Origin: Christensenellaceae bacterium
GTDB taxonomy: Bacteria > Bacillota > Clostridia > Christensenellales > Aristaeellaceae
DNA: 13,805 nt
Assembly (NCBI GenBank): GCA_017881705.1
Contig: JADGQP010000169.1
Location: 1-13,805 of the forward strand
Reading direction: 5' to 3'
A program made the position numbers and the translations under genes. The notes below the pieces were generated by a model, which saw only the letters and a list, made by a program, of their open reading frames with translations, was not told the origin of the DNA and made no database searches. Below, one piece after another: positions 1 through 6,786 of the stretch. How positions within the stretch are numbered: the first letter of the stretch is position 1; every line of letters begins with the position of its first letter.

Positions 1-499
1 AAGGCTGGCTAGCTCCACAAAGCGGACAAGCAAGGGTAAGTTTGGTGCGGAGTACGATTACATGCTCACCCTGATGGTTTGTCAATGGTGAGAGACTTTC
101 AGGAACCTCTGTGCTTTTTGATGAAACAGAACCGTTAGTAGGGGTGTCGCTGTTCTTCGTATCGGGCGAAGAGGCGGCAGGCACAGTGTTTCCAACTTTG
201 GAAACGGAAGGTAAAACCGCCATTTGGTCAAGACGGGAACGAATTGCCGCCGTGTTTTCGGCAATATCACCGTATGCGTAGAGCAGTAATGAATTGAACC
301 ACGACAGCAGCGAACCACCGATTATCACCAATAATCCCCACAGAATATTCAAATTTGTATCCGAATATGAAGAACGATCATAGTCATAGCTATAGGATTT
401 GTTTGACATCAGTATGATGCCAACAATCAAGGAGATGATCATTCCTATAATAAAGATTACTTGTGCCCATGTTTTAATTTTTGAACTGACGTTTTCCAT
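1..499 (-). CDS. Two-segment membrane protein with start of a zinc-ribbon-like motif (3' partial)
   Basis: This reading frame starts at an ATG at 499-497 and stays open to the left edge: 166 codons with no stop. An AAGGG-type ribosome binding site lies about 6 bases upstream, and a promoter at 529-557 supports the start. I read a short polar N-terminus (MENVSSKIKTW), a hydrophobic segment at residues 12-31, a Ser/Tyr/Asp-rich loop (SYSYDYDRSSYS), and a second hydrophobic segment at about 52-76. A conserved-looking stretch ending GDIAENTAAIRSRLDQ follows, then a Ser/Thr/Pro-rich linker to about residue 140. The last visible residues contain CPLCG, which could be the first knuckle of a zinc ribbon; its partner would lie outside the window. 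Small two-TM proteins with a C-terminal zinc ribbon are common uncharacterised proteins in Bacillota. The gene is clearly richer in A+T than everything from 1100 onward, which may mean recent acquisition. Function unknown. Confidence 0.8.
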   Translation of the reverse strand, partial: MENVSSKIKTWAQVIFIIGMIISLIVGIILMSNKSYSYDYDRSSYSDTNLNILWGLLVIIGGSLLSWFNSLLLYAYGDIAENTAAIRSRLDQMAVLPSVSKVGNTVPAASSPDTKNSDTPTNGSVSSKSTEVPESLSPLTNHQGEHVIVLRTKLTLACPLCGASQP

Positions 500-528
500 A
501 CAAATCACCCTTTCTGTTTTTAGAACGA

Positions 529-557
529 TTTATATACATAATAGCATAATTTAACAA
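529..557 (-). promoter_or_regulatory. Sigma-A-type promoter of the left-edge membrane protein gene
   Basis: On the minus strand the -35 box TTGTTA (557-552) and the -10 box TATAAA (534-529) are separated by 17 bases. Transcription would start near 522, giving a leader of about 22 bases before the ATG at 499. An overlapping alternative (TTGCTC, 16 bases, TATTAT) lies a few bases upstream. The boxes sit just past the rnpB terminator, so the gene has its own start rather than relying on readthrough. Confidence 0.65.
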
Positions 558-567
558 ATGAGCAAAT

Positions 568-596
568 AAAAACCACGCCGCTGTAGCGTGGTTTTT
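568..596 (-). terminator. Intrinsic terminator of rnpB
   Basis: An 11-bp perfect stem (568-578 with 586-596, CCACGC/GCGTGG core flanked by A and T runs) encloses a 7-base loop. Read on the minus strand, the stem ends in a run of T followed by ATTT, as expected of a Rho-independent terminator. It lies just 8 bases beyond the RNase P RNA 3' end. The A/T symmetry would let it work in both directions, but no plus-strand gene reads into it. Confidence 0.85.
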
Positions 597-603
597 ATCT
601 TTT

Positions 604-954
604 GCGATAAGCGCGGTCGTAAGCCGAGTTCTGTCGTGGAACGGTCATCTATCTCGCCCCGGCGTTGCCGCCGGGTTCAAGCGATCTCTTCGGAAGCACG
701 GCGGGCCGCCGTATCGCTCCCATTCGGATCTTGCATCGGGTGGGGTTTACATCGCGCTTTCGTTACCGAAGCGCGGGTGAGCTCTTGCCTCGCCTTTCCA
801 TCCTTACTCCGCGCCCTTGCGGGCGGCGGGGCGGTTTCTTTCTGTTGCACTTTCCTTGAAGTCGCCTTCACCGGCCGTTAACCGGCACCCTGCCCTGCGA
901 TGCTCGGACTTTCCTCATGGCTTTCGCCACGCGACCGTCTGGCCGCCTTATCGC
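604..954 (-). ncRNA. rnpB: RNase P RNA (catalytic RNA subunit of ribonuclease P)
   Basis: This is the ribozyme that, with the RnpA protein, removes 5' leaders from pre-tRNAs. On the minus strand the bacterial signature blocks appear in order. They are GAGGAAAGTCCGAGCA at 916-901 (conserved region I, P4 5' strand), an AGAGCTCACC block, GTAAACCCC, a GCAAG...AATGGG block, AGATAGATGACCG at 654-642, and ACAGAACTCGGCTTAC at 634-619 (conserved region V, P4 3' strand). The ends are set by helix P1: GCGATAAG at 954-947 pairs with CTTATCGC at 611-604, and the helix extends past a one-base bulge. The length of about 351 nt is usual. A consensus promoter places the transcript start at about 954 and a terminator follows at 568-596. 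The overall layout fits the ancestral (type A) form, although I did not fold it fully. Short open frames on both strands here are incidental. Confidence 0.97.
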
Positions 955-960
955 CGCCAA

Positions 961-989
961 AGCATAACACGTTCCCAAACGGCTGTCAA
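961..989 (-). promoter_or_regulatory. Strong sigma-A-type promoter of rnpB
   Basis: The minus strand carries a perfect -35 box TTGACA (989-984), a 17-base spacer and the -10 box TATGCT (966-961). Seven bases further on is the G at 954 that begins helix P1 of the RNase P RNA, so the transcript probably starts with the mature 5' end or very close to it. A near-consensus promoter fits a stable RNA gene. Confidence 0.9.
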
Positions 990-1044
990 CGCGAAAAACG
1001 CCGGTATTTCGGGAGCTTGCGGCGCCTGCGGTTGAAAAATGCGT

Positions 1045-1073
1045 TTGCATGGGACGACCCTGTGTTGTATAAT
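1045..1073 (+). promoter_or_regulatory. Sigma-A-type promoter of the membrane protein / rsuA / rsmC operon
   Basis: The boxes are TTGCAT (1045-1050), a 17-base spacer, and a perfect TATAAT (1068-1073), which puts the start of transcription near 1080. It diverges from the rnpB promoter, and the two -35 boxes are about 55 bases apart. The predicted start falls inside a perfect inverted repeat (1078-1098). Confidence 0.8.
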
Positions 1074-1077
1074 AAAA

Positions 1078-1098
1078 CATAAAACATTTTGTTTTATG
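1078..1098. promoter_or_regulatory. Perfect 9-bp inverted repeat over the predicted +1: candidate operator
   Basis: CATAAAACA (1078-1086), TTT, then TGTTTTATG (1090-1098) form a perfect palindrome with a 3-base centre. It begins five bases after the -10 box and covers the predicted transcription start. That placement suits a repressor operator. No T-run follows, so it is not a terminator. I cannot match it to a known regulator box. As RNA it would be a weak A/U-rich hairpin near the 5' end of the mRNA, which is the alternative reading. Confidence 0.5.
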
Positions 1099-1102
1099 GA
1101 AC

Positions 1103-1109
1103 AGGGAGG
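1103..1109 (+). promoter_or_regulatory. Ribosome binding site setting the start of the first operon gene
   Basis: AGGGAGG lies 10 bases before the ATG at 1120. The open frame extends back to 1039, but an upstream start would precede the predicted transcription start near 1080 and would have no ribosome binding site. The site therefore fixes translation at 1120. Confidence 0.8.
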
Positions 1110-1119
1110 AAACGCGGGT

Positions 1120-2448
1120 ATGAATAACACGGCGATTGAGCGTTCCGGAAAAGGCCGGCAAAACCCGTTTACCTTTTATCTTTCAACACTGCTGTATATG
1201 GTGCTTGCCCTGCTGATGCGGGCGGTCGCGTGCCTGCCGCTGCTAGCGCTGTACTGCTTTGCGGATTCACCCTGGCGGTGGCTGGCGCTATTATGCCCGG
1301 CGCTGTTGGTGTTTGTCGTTTTACCGCTGCGTTTCAGCTTCGCGCAGGCAATTACGAAGCCCGCGATACGCCGGCAGTTTTCCATTGCCGAGGCACTTGG
1401 CTTTTCGCAGTACGGCGAAAAATTGGGCGAGAGCCTGCTGCATGCGCTTCACTTGGTGCTGTGGGGGATTCCACTGGGCGCGATGTTGGCGGCCGGAACG
1501 TACTTCTACTACCAAACGGACGTGATCACCCTGCTGGGCGGGTTGAGCGACCTGGGAGAACGCGTTACCACCGTATGCGCCGCCGTCGCGAATTTTGCCA
1601 TCGGCATTTTTGGGGGAACGTTGGTTGTACCCAACGGCGGCCTGATGGAAGGGCTGTACACCGTTGGTGGGCTATTGGCGGTGGGACTGCTGATTCTGCT
1701 TTGGGGCGCGGTACGCAACAGCGCGTTTCGGTATATCTGGGCCGTGGCGGACCGGGTGAATAAGAATCCCCACGCCGAAGCCCGCCGCAGGCTGCGCGGC
1801 CGTCGCTGGCCGCAGATAGGCGTTGCGATGTTGAACCTTGTGCTGTGGATGCCGACGCTGTATGTAGTTTTCCGTACGCTGAAAGGCACATTGGAAGGCA
1901 TGAGCGGCGCGATCTTCCAGTTTATTTCCACACGCCAGCTGAGCTTGCCGGAACTTTCCGGTACTCTGATGCCGATGCTGTTTGCGCTGCTGGTTTGCTA
2001 CCTGCCGCTGTTGCCGCTTCGCCGCTTGTTTACGTCGTTATTTGCCACCAGAAACGCCACCCACGCCACGATTGCCATGCCGGATATGTCCGCGGATAAT
2101 TCCTCCGTCACAACGTCCGGCACGCCGGAACCGCTTACGCCTAACGGCGCACATAAAACAGCGCAGTTTTACCGTATGGGGTACGAGCAGGCCGAAGCAC
2201 AGGACGACCGTCGGCCTGTGCCGGCTTATCAGCCTGCGAAAACTGCGCGTCCTGCGCCTGCCGAAGCGCCTTACCAGCCCTATCAGCCGGAGGAACAAGA
2301 ACCCCTTCAACACACGGCGCCTCTGGCGCAGGCCGATGAAGAAACACAACAACCTGTGGCTTACCGGCAAACGGAACCCGTGCGTACCGCCGCCCCGCAG
2401 GCGGAGGATGAACCCGCCCAAAAACACGCGGACGACAGCGAAGGCTGA
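1120..2448 (+). CDS. Unrecognised polytopic membrane protein with Pro/Gln/Glu-rich cytoplasmic-type tail
   Basis: The 442-residue product has hydrophobic stretches at roughly residues 21-47, 54-72, 107-130, 152-170, 180-198, 232-251 and 281-303, so six or seven membrane passes. Basic clusters occur at 199-230 (VRNSAFRY, then ARRRLRGRR) and at 300-311, which suggests these loops face the cytoplasm. From about residue 312 to the end the chain is hydrophilic and of low complexity, rich in Pro, Gln, Glu and Ala, with YQP repeats near 370 and 385-390, and probably disordered. I recognise no catalytic motif or known family. The start at 1120 is set by AGGGAGG 10 bases upstream. It is the first gene after a strong promoter with an operator-like palindrome, and the pseudouridine synthase gene begins 2 bases after its stop, so the two are almost certainly co-transcribed. 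Transporter, envelope or sporulation roles are all possible, and none is supported directly. Confidence 0.85.
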   Translation: MNNTAIERSGKGRQNPFTFYLSTLLYMVLALLMRAVACLPLLALYCFADSPWRWLALLCPALLVFVVLPLRFSFAQAITKPAIRRQFSIAEALGFSQYGEKLGESLLHALHLVLWGIPLGAMLAAGTYFYYQTDVITLLGGLSDLGERVTTVCAAVANFAIGIFGGTLVVPNGGLMEGLYTVGGLLAVGLLILLWGAVRNSAFRYIWAVADRVNKNPHAEARRRLRGRRWPQIGVAMLNLVLWMPTLYVVFRTLKGTLEGMSGAIFQFISTRQLSLPELSGTLMPMLFALLVCYLPLLPLRRLFTSLFATRNATHATIAMPDMSADNSSVTTSGTPEPLTPNGAHKTAQFYRMGYEQAEAQDDRRPVPAYQPAKTARPAPAEAPYQPYQPEEQEPLQHTAPLAQADEETQQPVAYRQTEPVRTAAPQAEDEPAQKHADDSEG

Positions 2449-2450
2449 CC

Positions 2451-3173
2451 ATGGCGGCAATACGGCTGGATAAACTGCTGGCGCAAAGCGGGGAACGTTC
2501 GCGCAGCGACGCGGCGAAACTGGTACGCGCGGGCTGCGTTACCGTGGATGGGCAACCCGTGCGCGACCCCGCAGCCAAGGCGGACGCGGAGCTTTCCCGC
2601 GTGTTGCTCAACGGGCAGGCTGTTACGGACGAAGCCTACCGTTACTATCTTTTTCACAAACCTGCGGGAGTGCTGACCGCCGCAAGAGACCGTTCAGCAC
2701 AGACCGTGATGGATCTGGTGCCGCCTGCGCTTGCCAAACGCGATGTGCTGCCGGTCGGCCGCTTGGATAAGGATACCACGGGCCTGCTGCTGCTGACCAA
2801 CGATGGGGAACTGGCGCACCGGCTGCTTTCGCCCAAGCGGCATGTTTGGAAAGAATACCTTGTTGCGGTGGACGGGCCGCTTACGACGCAGGACGTTGAA
2901 GCCTTCGCCTGTGGGATGGAGCTTTCCGATTTTACGGCCAAACCCGCGGAGCTCACGGTGCTGTCCACCGCGCCCGATGGTGCGCAGGCTGTGGTGCGGC
3001 TGGCGGAAGGCAAGTTCCACCAGGTTAAGCGCATGTTCGCTGCCCGCGGACGAAACGTGCTGACGCTTCACCGGCAGGCGTTCGGCCCGCTGAAGCTGGA
3101 CGTGCCCGAAGGCACGCACAGGCCGCTCACGGAAGAAGAGATCGCTGCGCTTCATTTGGCAGCGCAGGGATAG
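2451..3173 (+). CDS. RsuA/RluB-family rRNA pseudouridine synthase
   Basis: The enzyme isomerises a specific uridine in rRNA to pseudouridine in the cytoplasm. The 240-residue protein opens with an S4 RNA-binding domain (about 1-58, IRLDKLLAQSGERSRSDAAK). The catalytic domain follows, with FHKPAGVLTA near 68-77 and the signature GRLDKDTTGLLLLTNDGEL, in which Asp106 is the expected catalytic aspartate. The later KFHQVKRMF and HRQAFGPLKL blocks are also family-typical. The length and spacing fit the RsuA branch (16S rRNA U516 in E. coli) rather than the large-subunit RluB enzymes, but the exact target cannot be set from sequence alone. The ATG lies 2 bases after the stop of the membrane protein gene, with AAGG about 7 bases ahead. 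The RsmC-like gene starts about 10 bases after this stop, so two candidate small-subunit rRNA modifiers sit side by side. Confidence 0.92.
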   Translation: MAAIRLDKLLAQSGERSRSDAAKLVRAGCVTVDGQPVRDPAAKADAELSRVLLNGQAVTDEAYRYYLFHKPAGVLTAARDRSAQTVMDLVPPALAKRDVLPVGRLDKDTTGLLLLTNDGELAHRLLSPKRHVWKEYLVAVDGPLTTQDVEAFACGMELSDFTAKPAELTVLSTAPDGAQAVVRLAEGKFHQVKRMFAARGRNVLTLHRQAFGPLKLDVPEGTHRPLTEEEIAALHLAAQG

Positions 3174-3183
3174 GATGGGCTGC

Positions 3184-3828
3184 ATGAACGACCATTATTT
3201 CACCCAGACGCCGCAAAGCGAGCATAAACCTGCCCAGTTTGAAACTGGCTATCGCGGCCACACGCTGCTGTTTGATACGGATAGCGGCGTATTTTCGCGT
3301 TCGGGGGTAGATAAAGGCACACAGATACTGCTGGATGCCCTGCCGGACAGCCTGTCGGGGACGGTGCTGGATATGGGCTGCGGTTACGGGGCGCTGGGCG
3401 TAAGCCTGAAAAAAGCCAACCCGAACTGCACGCTGACCATGGCGGACATCAACGAACGCGCCGTGACGCTGGCAAAACAAAACGCGCGGCAAAACGGGGT
3501 AGAAGCGGAAACATTGCAAAGCGACGGGTTCTCCGCGCTGGGCGGCAGGCGTTTCGACCTGATCGTGCTCAACCCCCCCATTCGCGCGGGCAAACAGGTG
3601 ATTTACCGAATGTTTGCGGACGGCGCTCAATCCCTCGCGGACGGAGGCGAAATGGCGATCGTCATCCGCAAACAGCAGGGCGCTCCATCCGCGCGCGAAT
3701 ACCTTCGCAAACTGTTCGGGCGCGTGGATACCGCGGACCGTTCCGGCGGTTATTGGGTGCTCAAATGCGCCGTTCCGCGCGCGGCGCTGCCGAATGATAA
3801 TTTAAAAGAAAGTGAAGCGCAAGCATGA
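3184..3828 (+). CDS. RsmC-like class I SAM-dependent methyltransferase (probable rRNA guanine-N2 methyltransferase)
   Basis: The 214-residue product is a single Rossmann methyltransferase domain. Motif I is VLDMGCGYGALG (about 61-72). An acidic residue at the end of strand 2 (MADIN) would hold the SAM ribose. The catalytic-loop motif VLNPPIRAGK contains Asn-Pro-Pro at 130-132, as in the RsmC/RlmG group that methylates guanine N2 in rRNA. At this length it resembles the short Bacillota form (YbxB-like), without the duplicated N-terminal domain of E. coli RsmC. I chose the ATG at 3184 because homologues usually begin with a short (M)xxHYF/Y leader. An in-frame ATG at 3175 is possible and would add three residues. 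Its stop overlaps the start of the C-S lyase gene (ATGA), which implies translational coupling. The exact target base is inferred. Confidence 0.88.
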   Translation: MNDHYFTQTPQSEHKPAQFETGYRGHTLLFDTDSGVFSRSGVDKGTQILLDALPDSLSGTVLDMGCGYGALGVSLKKANPNCTLTMADINERAVTLAKQNARQNGVEAETLQSDGFSALGGRRFDLIVLNPPIRAGKQVIYRMFADGAQSLADGGEMAIVIRKQQGAPSAREYLRKLFGRVDTADRSGGYWVLKCAVPRAALPNDNLKESEAQA

Positions 3829-5006
3829 ACCGTTACGACTTTTCCTTTTTTGACCAACCGGTTGACCGCCGCGGAACAGACTGTGACAAGTGGGATGTGC
3901 TTAAAGCTCGGGAAGGGCGCGAACTATTGCCCATGTGGGTGGCAGATATGGATTTCCGCGCCGCGGAGGAGATTTCGGAGGCGGTTTTACACCGGGCGCA
4001 GCATCCTGTGTACGGATATACCGAACAGCCCGCCTCCGCGGTGGATGCGATGCTCGCTTTTTACAAACGCCGGCATGGAATTGCGCTTAACAAAGATCAG
4101 CAGGCGCTGCTGCCCTGCGTGGTCAGCGGGCTGCGCCAGGCGGTATGTACGCTCACTGCGCCTGGCGATAAGGTGCTGATTCAGACGCCGGTTTACGGCC
4201 CTTTCTTCGATTCGATCCGGCAAAATGGCAGGGAAGTCGTTGAGAATCCGCTGGTCCGCGATGCGGACGGGCGTTATGCCATGAATCTGAACGGCATGGA
4301 AAAAGCCTTTCGCGCGGGGGTGAAACTGGCGATTCTGTGCAACCCTCACAACCCTGCCGCCCATGCCTGGACCCGCGAGGAGCTGGCTGCCGTATATGCG
4401 CTTTGCATACGTTACGGCGTTATGCTCGCGGCGGATGAGATCCATCAGGATTTTGTTTACAAGCCCGGCTCTTTTATTAGCGCTCTTTCGCTGGACGAAA
4501 GCGAGGATGCGAACATCGTCGTTTTTACCAGCGCTGGCAAAACCTTTAACCTCGCGGGCTTGCAACAAGGCGTACTGCTAACGCGTAACCGTAAGCTCCG
4601 AAGCGAGCTGATCGCTTCGCTGCGTAGCGCTGGGGTCGTCGGCGGCAACATCTTTGCGCTGACAGCCACCGAAGCCGCCTACCGTTCAGGCGACGAATGG
4701 CTGGACGGGCTGCTTGCCTACCTGGACGCGGCGCGGGCGCTGGTAAAGCGGGAACTGGCCCAAAGGCTGCCCGAGGCGGTCATGTCGCCGCAGGAAGCGA
4801 CCTACCTGGCCTGGATTGACCTGCGCGCCTACGGCTACACCACGGAAGAACTGATGGAACGCACCCACCGGCAAGGTGTGGCGTTTACCCCGGGAACGTT
4901 CTTCGGCTCCAAACAAGGGGAAGGCTTCCTGAGGCTCAACTTCGGCTGCCCCCACAGCCAAACGTCGGACGCGCTTCGGCGATTGGAAAAGGCAGTGAAA
5001 TCTTAA
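3825..5006 (+). CDS. patB: PatB/MalY-family PLP-dependent C-S lyase (putative cystathionine beta-lyase)
   Basis: Fold-type I PLP enzymes of this group cleave the C-S bond of cystathionine or other cysteine conjugates to give a thiol, pyruvate and ammonia. The 393-residue length is standard. Family blocks include the N-terminal KWD and LPMWVADMDF (about 35-44), YGYTE, a Gly-Asp-Lys-Val beta strand near 114-117, TPVYGPFF (121-128), ADEIHQDF with the pyridine-binding Asp204, and FTSAGKTFNLAGL, in which Lys239 is the Schiff-base lysine. RLNFGCP near the C-terminus carries the carboxylate-binding Arg. One oddity is that the usual NPHNPxGRVW is NPHNPAAHAW here (173-182), so the conserved Gly-Arg is lost. 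The ATG overlaps the preceding stop as ATGA. Aminotransferase side activity is known in the family, so the substrate is uncertain. Confidence 0.88.
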   Translation: MNRYDFSFFDQPVDRRGTDCDKWDVLKAREGRELLPMWVADMDFRAAEEISEAVLHRAQHPVYGYTEQPASAVDAMLAFYKRRHGIALNKDQQALLPCVVSGLRQAVCTLTAPGDKVLIQTPVYGPFFDSIRQNGREVVENPLVRDADGRYAMNLNGMEKAFRAGVKLAILCNPHNPAAHAWTREELAAVYALCIRYGVMLAADEIHQDFVYKPGSFISALSLDESEDANIVVFTSAGKTFNLAGLQQGVLLTRNRKLRSELIASLRSAGVVGGNIFALTATEAAYRSGDEWLDGLLAYLDAARALVKRELAQRLPEAVMSPQEATYLAWIDLRAYGYTTEELMERTHRQGVAFTPGTFFGSKQGEGFLRLNFGCPHSQTSDALRRLEKAVKS

Positions 5007-5031
5007 CTTAATAGATCGACCCGAATTTACT

Positions 5032-5037
5032 GGGAGG
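5032..5037 (+). promoter_or_regulatory. Ribosome binding site selecting the GTG start of pepV
   Basis: GGGAGG lies 7 bases before the GTG at 5045 and 16 bases before the in-frame ATG at 5054. The spacing favours GTG. The 38-base gap between patB and pepV holds this site and no convincing terminator or promoter, so readthrough from the upstream operon is likely. Confidence 0.75.
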
Positions 5038-5044
5038 AAAGAAC

Positions 5045-6433
5045 GTGGAAAATATGGAGCCAATTCTGGACGAATGTAAAAATGAACTGATCGATACTCT
5101 ACGGCGATGGATACGCGTACCCAGCGTAAAAGGGGATGCCGAGCCCGGCGCGCCTTTTGGGAAAGAAGTCGCGCGCGCATTGGACACAGCCCTGAAAGAC
5201 GCGGAAAAAATGGGCTTTGCCGTGCGAAATTTGGATTATTACGCGGGCGATGTGCGCATGGGCCCGCTGGGTGTTGACCCTCTGGCGATTCTGGTGCACC
5301 TGGACGTGGTGCCCGTGGGCGATGGCTGGACAGTAGCGCCCTTTGAAGGCATTGTGGAAGGCGATCGGATGATCAGCCGCGGAACCAGCGACGATAAAGG
5401 GCCGGCGGCGGCATCGCTGTTCGCCATGCGGGCGGTCAAACTCGCCGGAGTGCCGCTCAAACGCGAGGTGCGGTTGATTTTCGGCTGTGACGAAGAAAGC
5501 GGCTGGGAGGATATTGATTACTACAAGTCGCATTGCGATATGCCGCGTTCCGGTTTCAGCCCCGACGCGAGCTACCCTGTAATCAACACGGAAAAAGGCA
5601 TGCTGGTGATGGAACTTCGCGGCAAAGCGGCGACCGACGGCCTGAAGGTGAAAAAGATCAACGTGGGGGAACGCCATAACGTGATTCCGGGCGTGGCGTC
5701 GGCGTTGATCGAGGGCGACCCCGGCCAATGCGATGCCATTAACCGCCTGGCTGCGGAAATGACGCTGGATGTGGAAGCCAAACCCGCGGAGGGTGGGCTT
5801 CTGCTGACTGCGACGGGTATTCTGGGGCATGCCGCCTATCCGAAAATCGCGCGCAACGCTATTGGTGAATTGCTGCTGATGCTTCGTGCGCTGGGCGTAA
5901 CGGGCGGGCTGAAAACGCTGGCGGACACCATAGGCCTGGAATACGACGGGTTAAGCCTGGACGTGGCCTGCGGCGACCATACCAGCGGTGCGCTTACCTG
6001 CAACCTGGGCGTACTGCGCTACGACGAAAACGGTCTGTACGCCCTGCTGGATTTCCGTTACCCGCTGCTGGCTCACGGCGGCAGAATCGCAAATACGGTG
6101 AAAGCGGCGCTGGCGCCGCAGATCGAGGCAAGAACGCTAAGCGAAAAGGATCCGCATCACGTTGCGCCCAACAGTCCGCTGGTTACCGCACTGCTCAACG
6201 CTTACCATGAGGAAACTGGCCGCGCCAAGGAATGCGTGGCGACTGGCGGCGGCACCTACGCCCGCAGCCTGGAGGAAGGCGTTGCTTTCGGCGCGCAGTT
6301 CCCCGAGGAGGACGACGTGGCGCACCATGCGGACGAGTACATTTCGCTTACCTCGCTGATGACCAATGTGCGCATCCTTGCCCGCGCCATCATCGCCCTG
6401 GCAGGCGACCAAAGCGCTGCGCACGATCAATAA
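5045..6433 (+). CDS. pepV: Dipeptidase PepV (M20 family metallopeptidase)
   Basis: PepV is a cytoplasmic di-zinc peptidase that hydrolyses dipeptides and some tripeptides from the N-terminus. The 462-residue length is normal for the family. Visible metal and catalytic residues are His85 and Asp87 in LVHLDVVPVGDGW, the bridging Asp116 in GTSDDKGP, Glu150/Glu151 in FGCDEESGW, Asp174 in FSPDASYP, and a C-terminal His (427/428) in VAHHADEYISL. The insert lid domain lies between about residues 190 and 380, with GERHNVIPG and GDHTSGALTCNLG blocks. A GTG start is chosen because GGGAGG lies 7 bases upstream. The gene follows the C-S lyase on the same strand and probably shares its transcript, which fits use of imported peptides. 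A 74-base gap with no gene separates it from rqcP. Confidence 0.93.
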   Translation: MENMEPILDECKNELIDTLRRWIRVPSVKGDAEPGAPFGKEVARALDTALKDAEKMGFAVRNLDYYAGDVRMGPLGVDPLAILVHLDVVPVGDGWTVAPFEGIVEGDRMISRGTSDDKGPAAASLFAMRAVKLAGVPLKREVRLIFGCDEESGWEDIDYYKSHCDMPRSGFSPDASYPVINTEKGMLVMELRGKAATDGLKVKKINVGERHNVIPGVASALIEGDPGQCDAINRLAAEMTLDVEAKPAEGGLLLTATGILGHAAYPKIARNAIGELLLMLRALGVTGGLKTLADTIGLEYDGLSLDVACGDHTSGALTCNLGVLRYDENGLYALLDFRYPLLAHGGRIANTVKAALAPQIEARTLSEKDPHHVAPNSPLVTALLNAYHEETGRAKECVATGGGTYARSLEEGVAFGAQFPEEDDVAHHADEYISLTSLMTNVRILARAIIALAGDQSAAHDQ

Positions 6434-6507
6434 CAAACGGACGGTCACGCCATTTTTGGGCCCCGGCCGGAGAATAGGGCGCGGCCATTCCATGATGGAG
6501 GCATTTT

Positions 6508-6786
6508 ATGCGTTTGGATAAGTACCTGAAAGTCAGTCGCATTATCAAACGGCGCACCGTCGCCAACGATGCCTGCTCCGGCGGCCGCGTAAGCCTCAAC
6601 GGGCGCGTGGCCAAGCCCGGCGCGGAAGTAAACGTGAACGATACGTTGGAAATCCGCTTTGGCAACCGTATCGGCAAGTATCGCATTCTTGGCGTGCCGG
6701 AAACCGTACGCAAAGAAGGGGCGAGCGAACTGTACGAAGTGCTTTTAGAGGACGCGCAAACCAAGGCGGAGCGCGGCGAGGAATGA
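6508..6786 (+). CDS. rqcP: RqcP/YabO-type S4-domain RNA-binding protein
   Basis: RqcP binds stalled 50S subunits carrying peptidyl-tRNA and works with RqcH to add C-terminal alanine tails to incomplete chains in bacterial ribosome quality control. The 92-residue product is essentially one S4 domain: MRLDKYLKVSRIIKRR, followed by the Gly-Arg-Val-(x)-Leu-Asn-Gly turn at 26-32 (GRVSLNG) and KPGAEV. It is related to heat-shock protein Hsp15, but the small size and the start fit the Bacillota YabO/RqcP branch. GGAGG ends 6 bases before the ATG. The stop overlaps the ispD start by 4 bases (ATGA). It is not next to rqcH or mazG here, so the RqcP role rests on family resemblance. Confidence 0.88.
   Translation: MRLDKYLKVSRIIKRRTVANDACSGGRVSLNGRVAKPGAEVNVNDTLEIRFGNRIGKYRILGVPETVRKEGASELYEVLLEDAQTKAERGEE

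Noticed and set aside
82..318. A 78-codon minus-strand frame inside the left-edge gene
   Set aside because: It is in another frame of the gene running from 499 leftwards, which has a promoter, a ribosome binding site and membrane segments. This shorter frame has none of these.
588..881. Open frames of 60-97 codons on both strands across 588-1161
   Set aside because: They lie over the RNase P RNA and its promoter. Conserved RNA blocks explain the sequence, and the frames have no ribosome binding site or recognisable protein features.
4983..5013. Possible promoter before pepV (TTGGAA with TTAATA)
   Set aside because: The spacer would be 19 bases and both boxes are poor. Readthrough from the upstream operon explains expression better.
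6434..6507. GC-rich stretch between pepV and rqcP with GGCC repeats, considered as a terminator or promoter
   Set aside because: Short GGCC matches are expected at this base composition. There is no T-run after a stem and no pair of promoter boxes.
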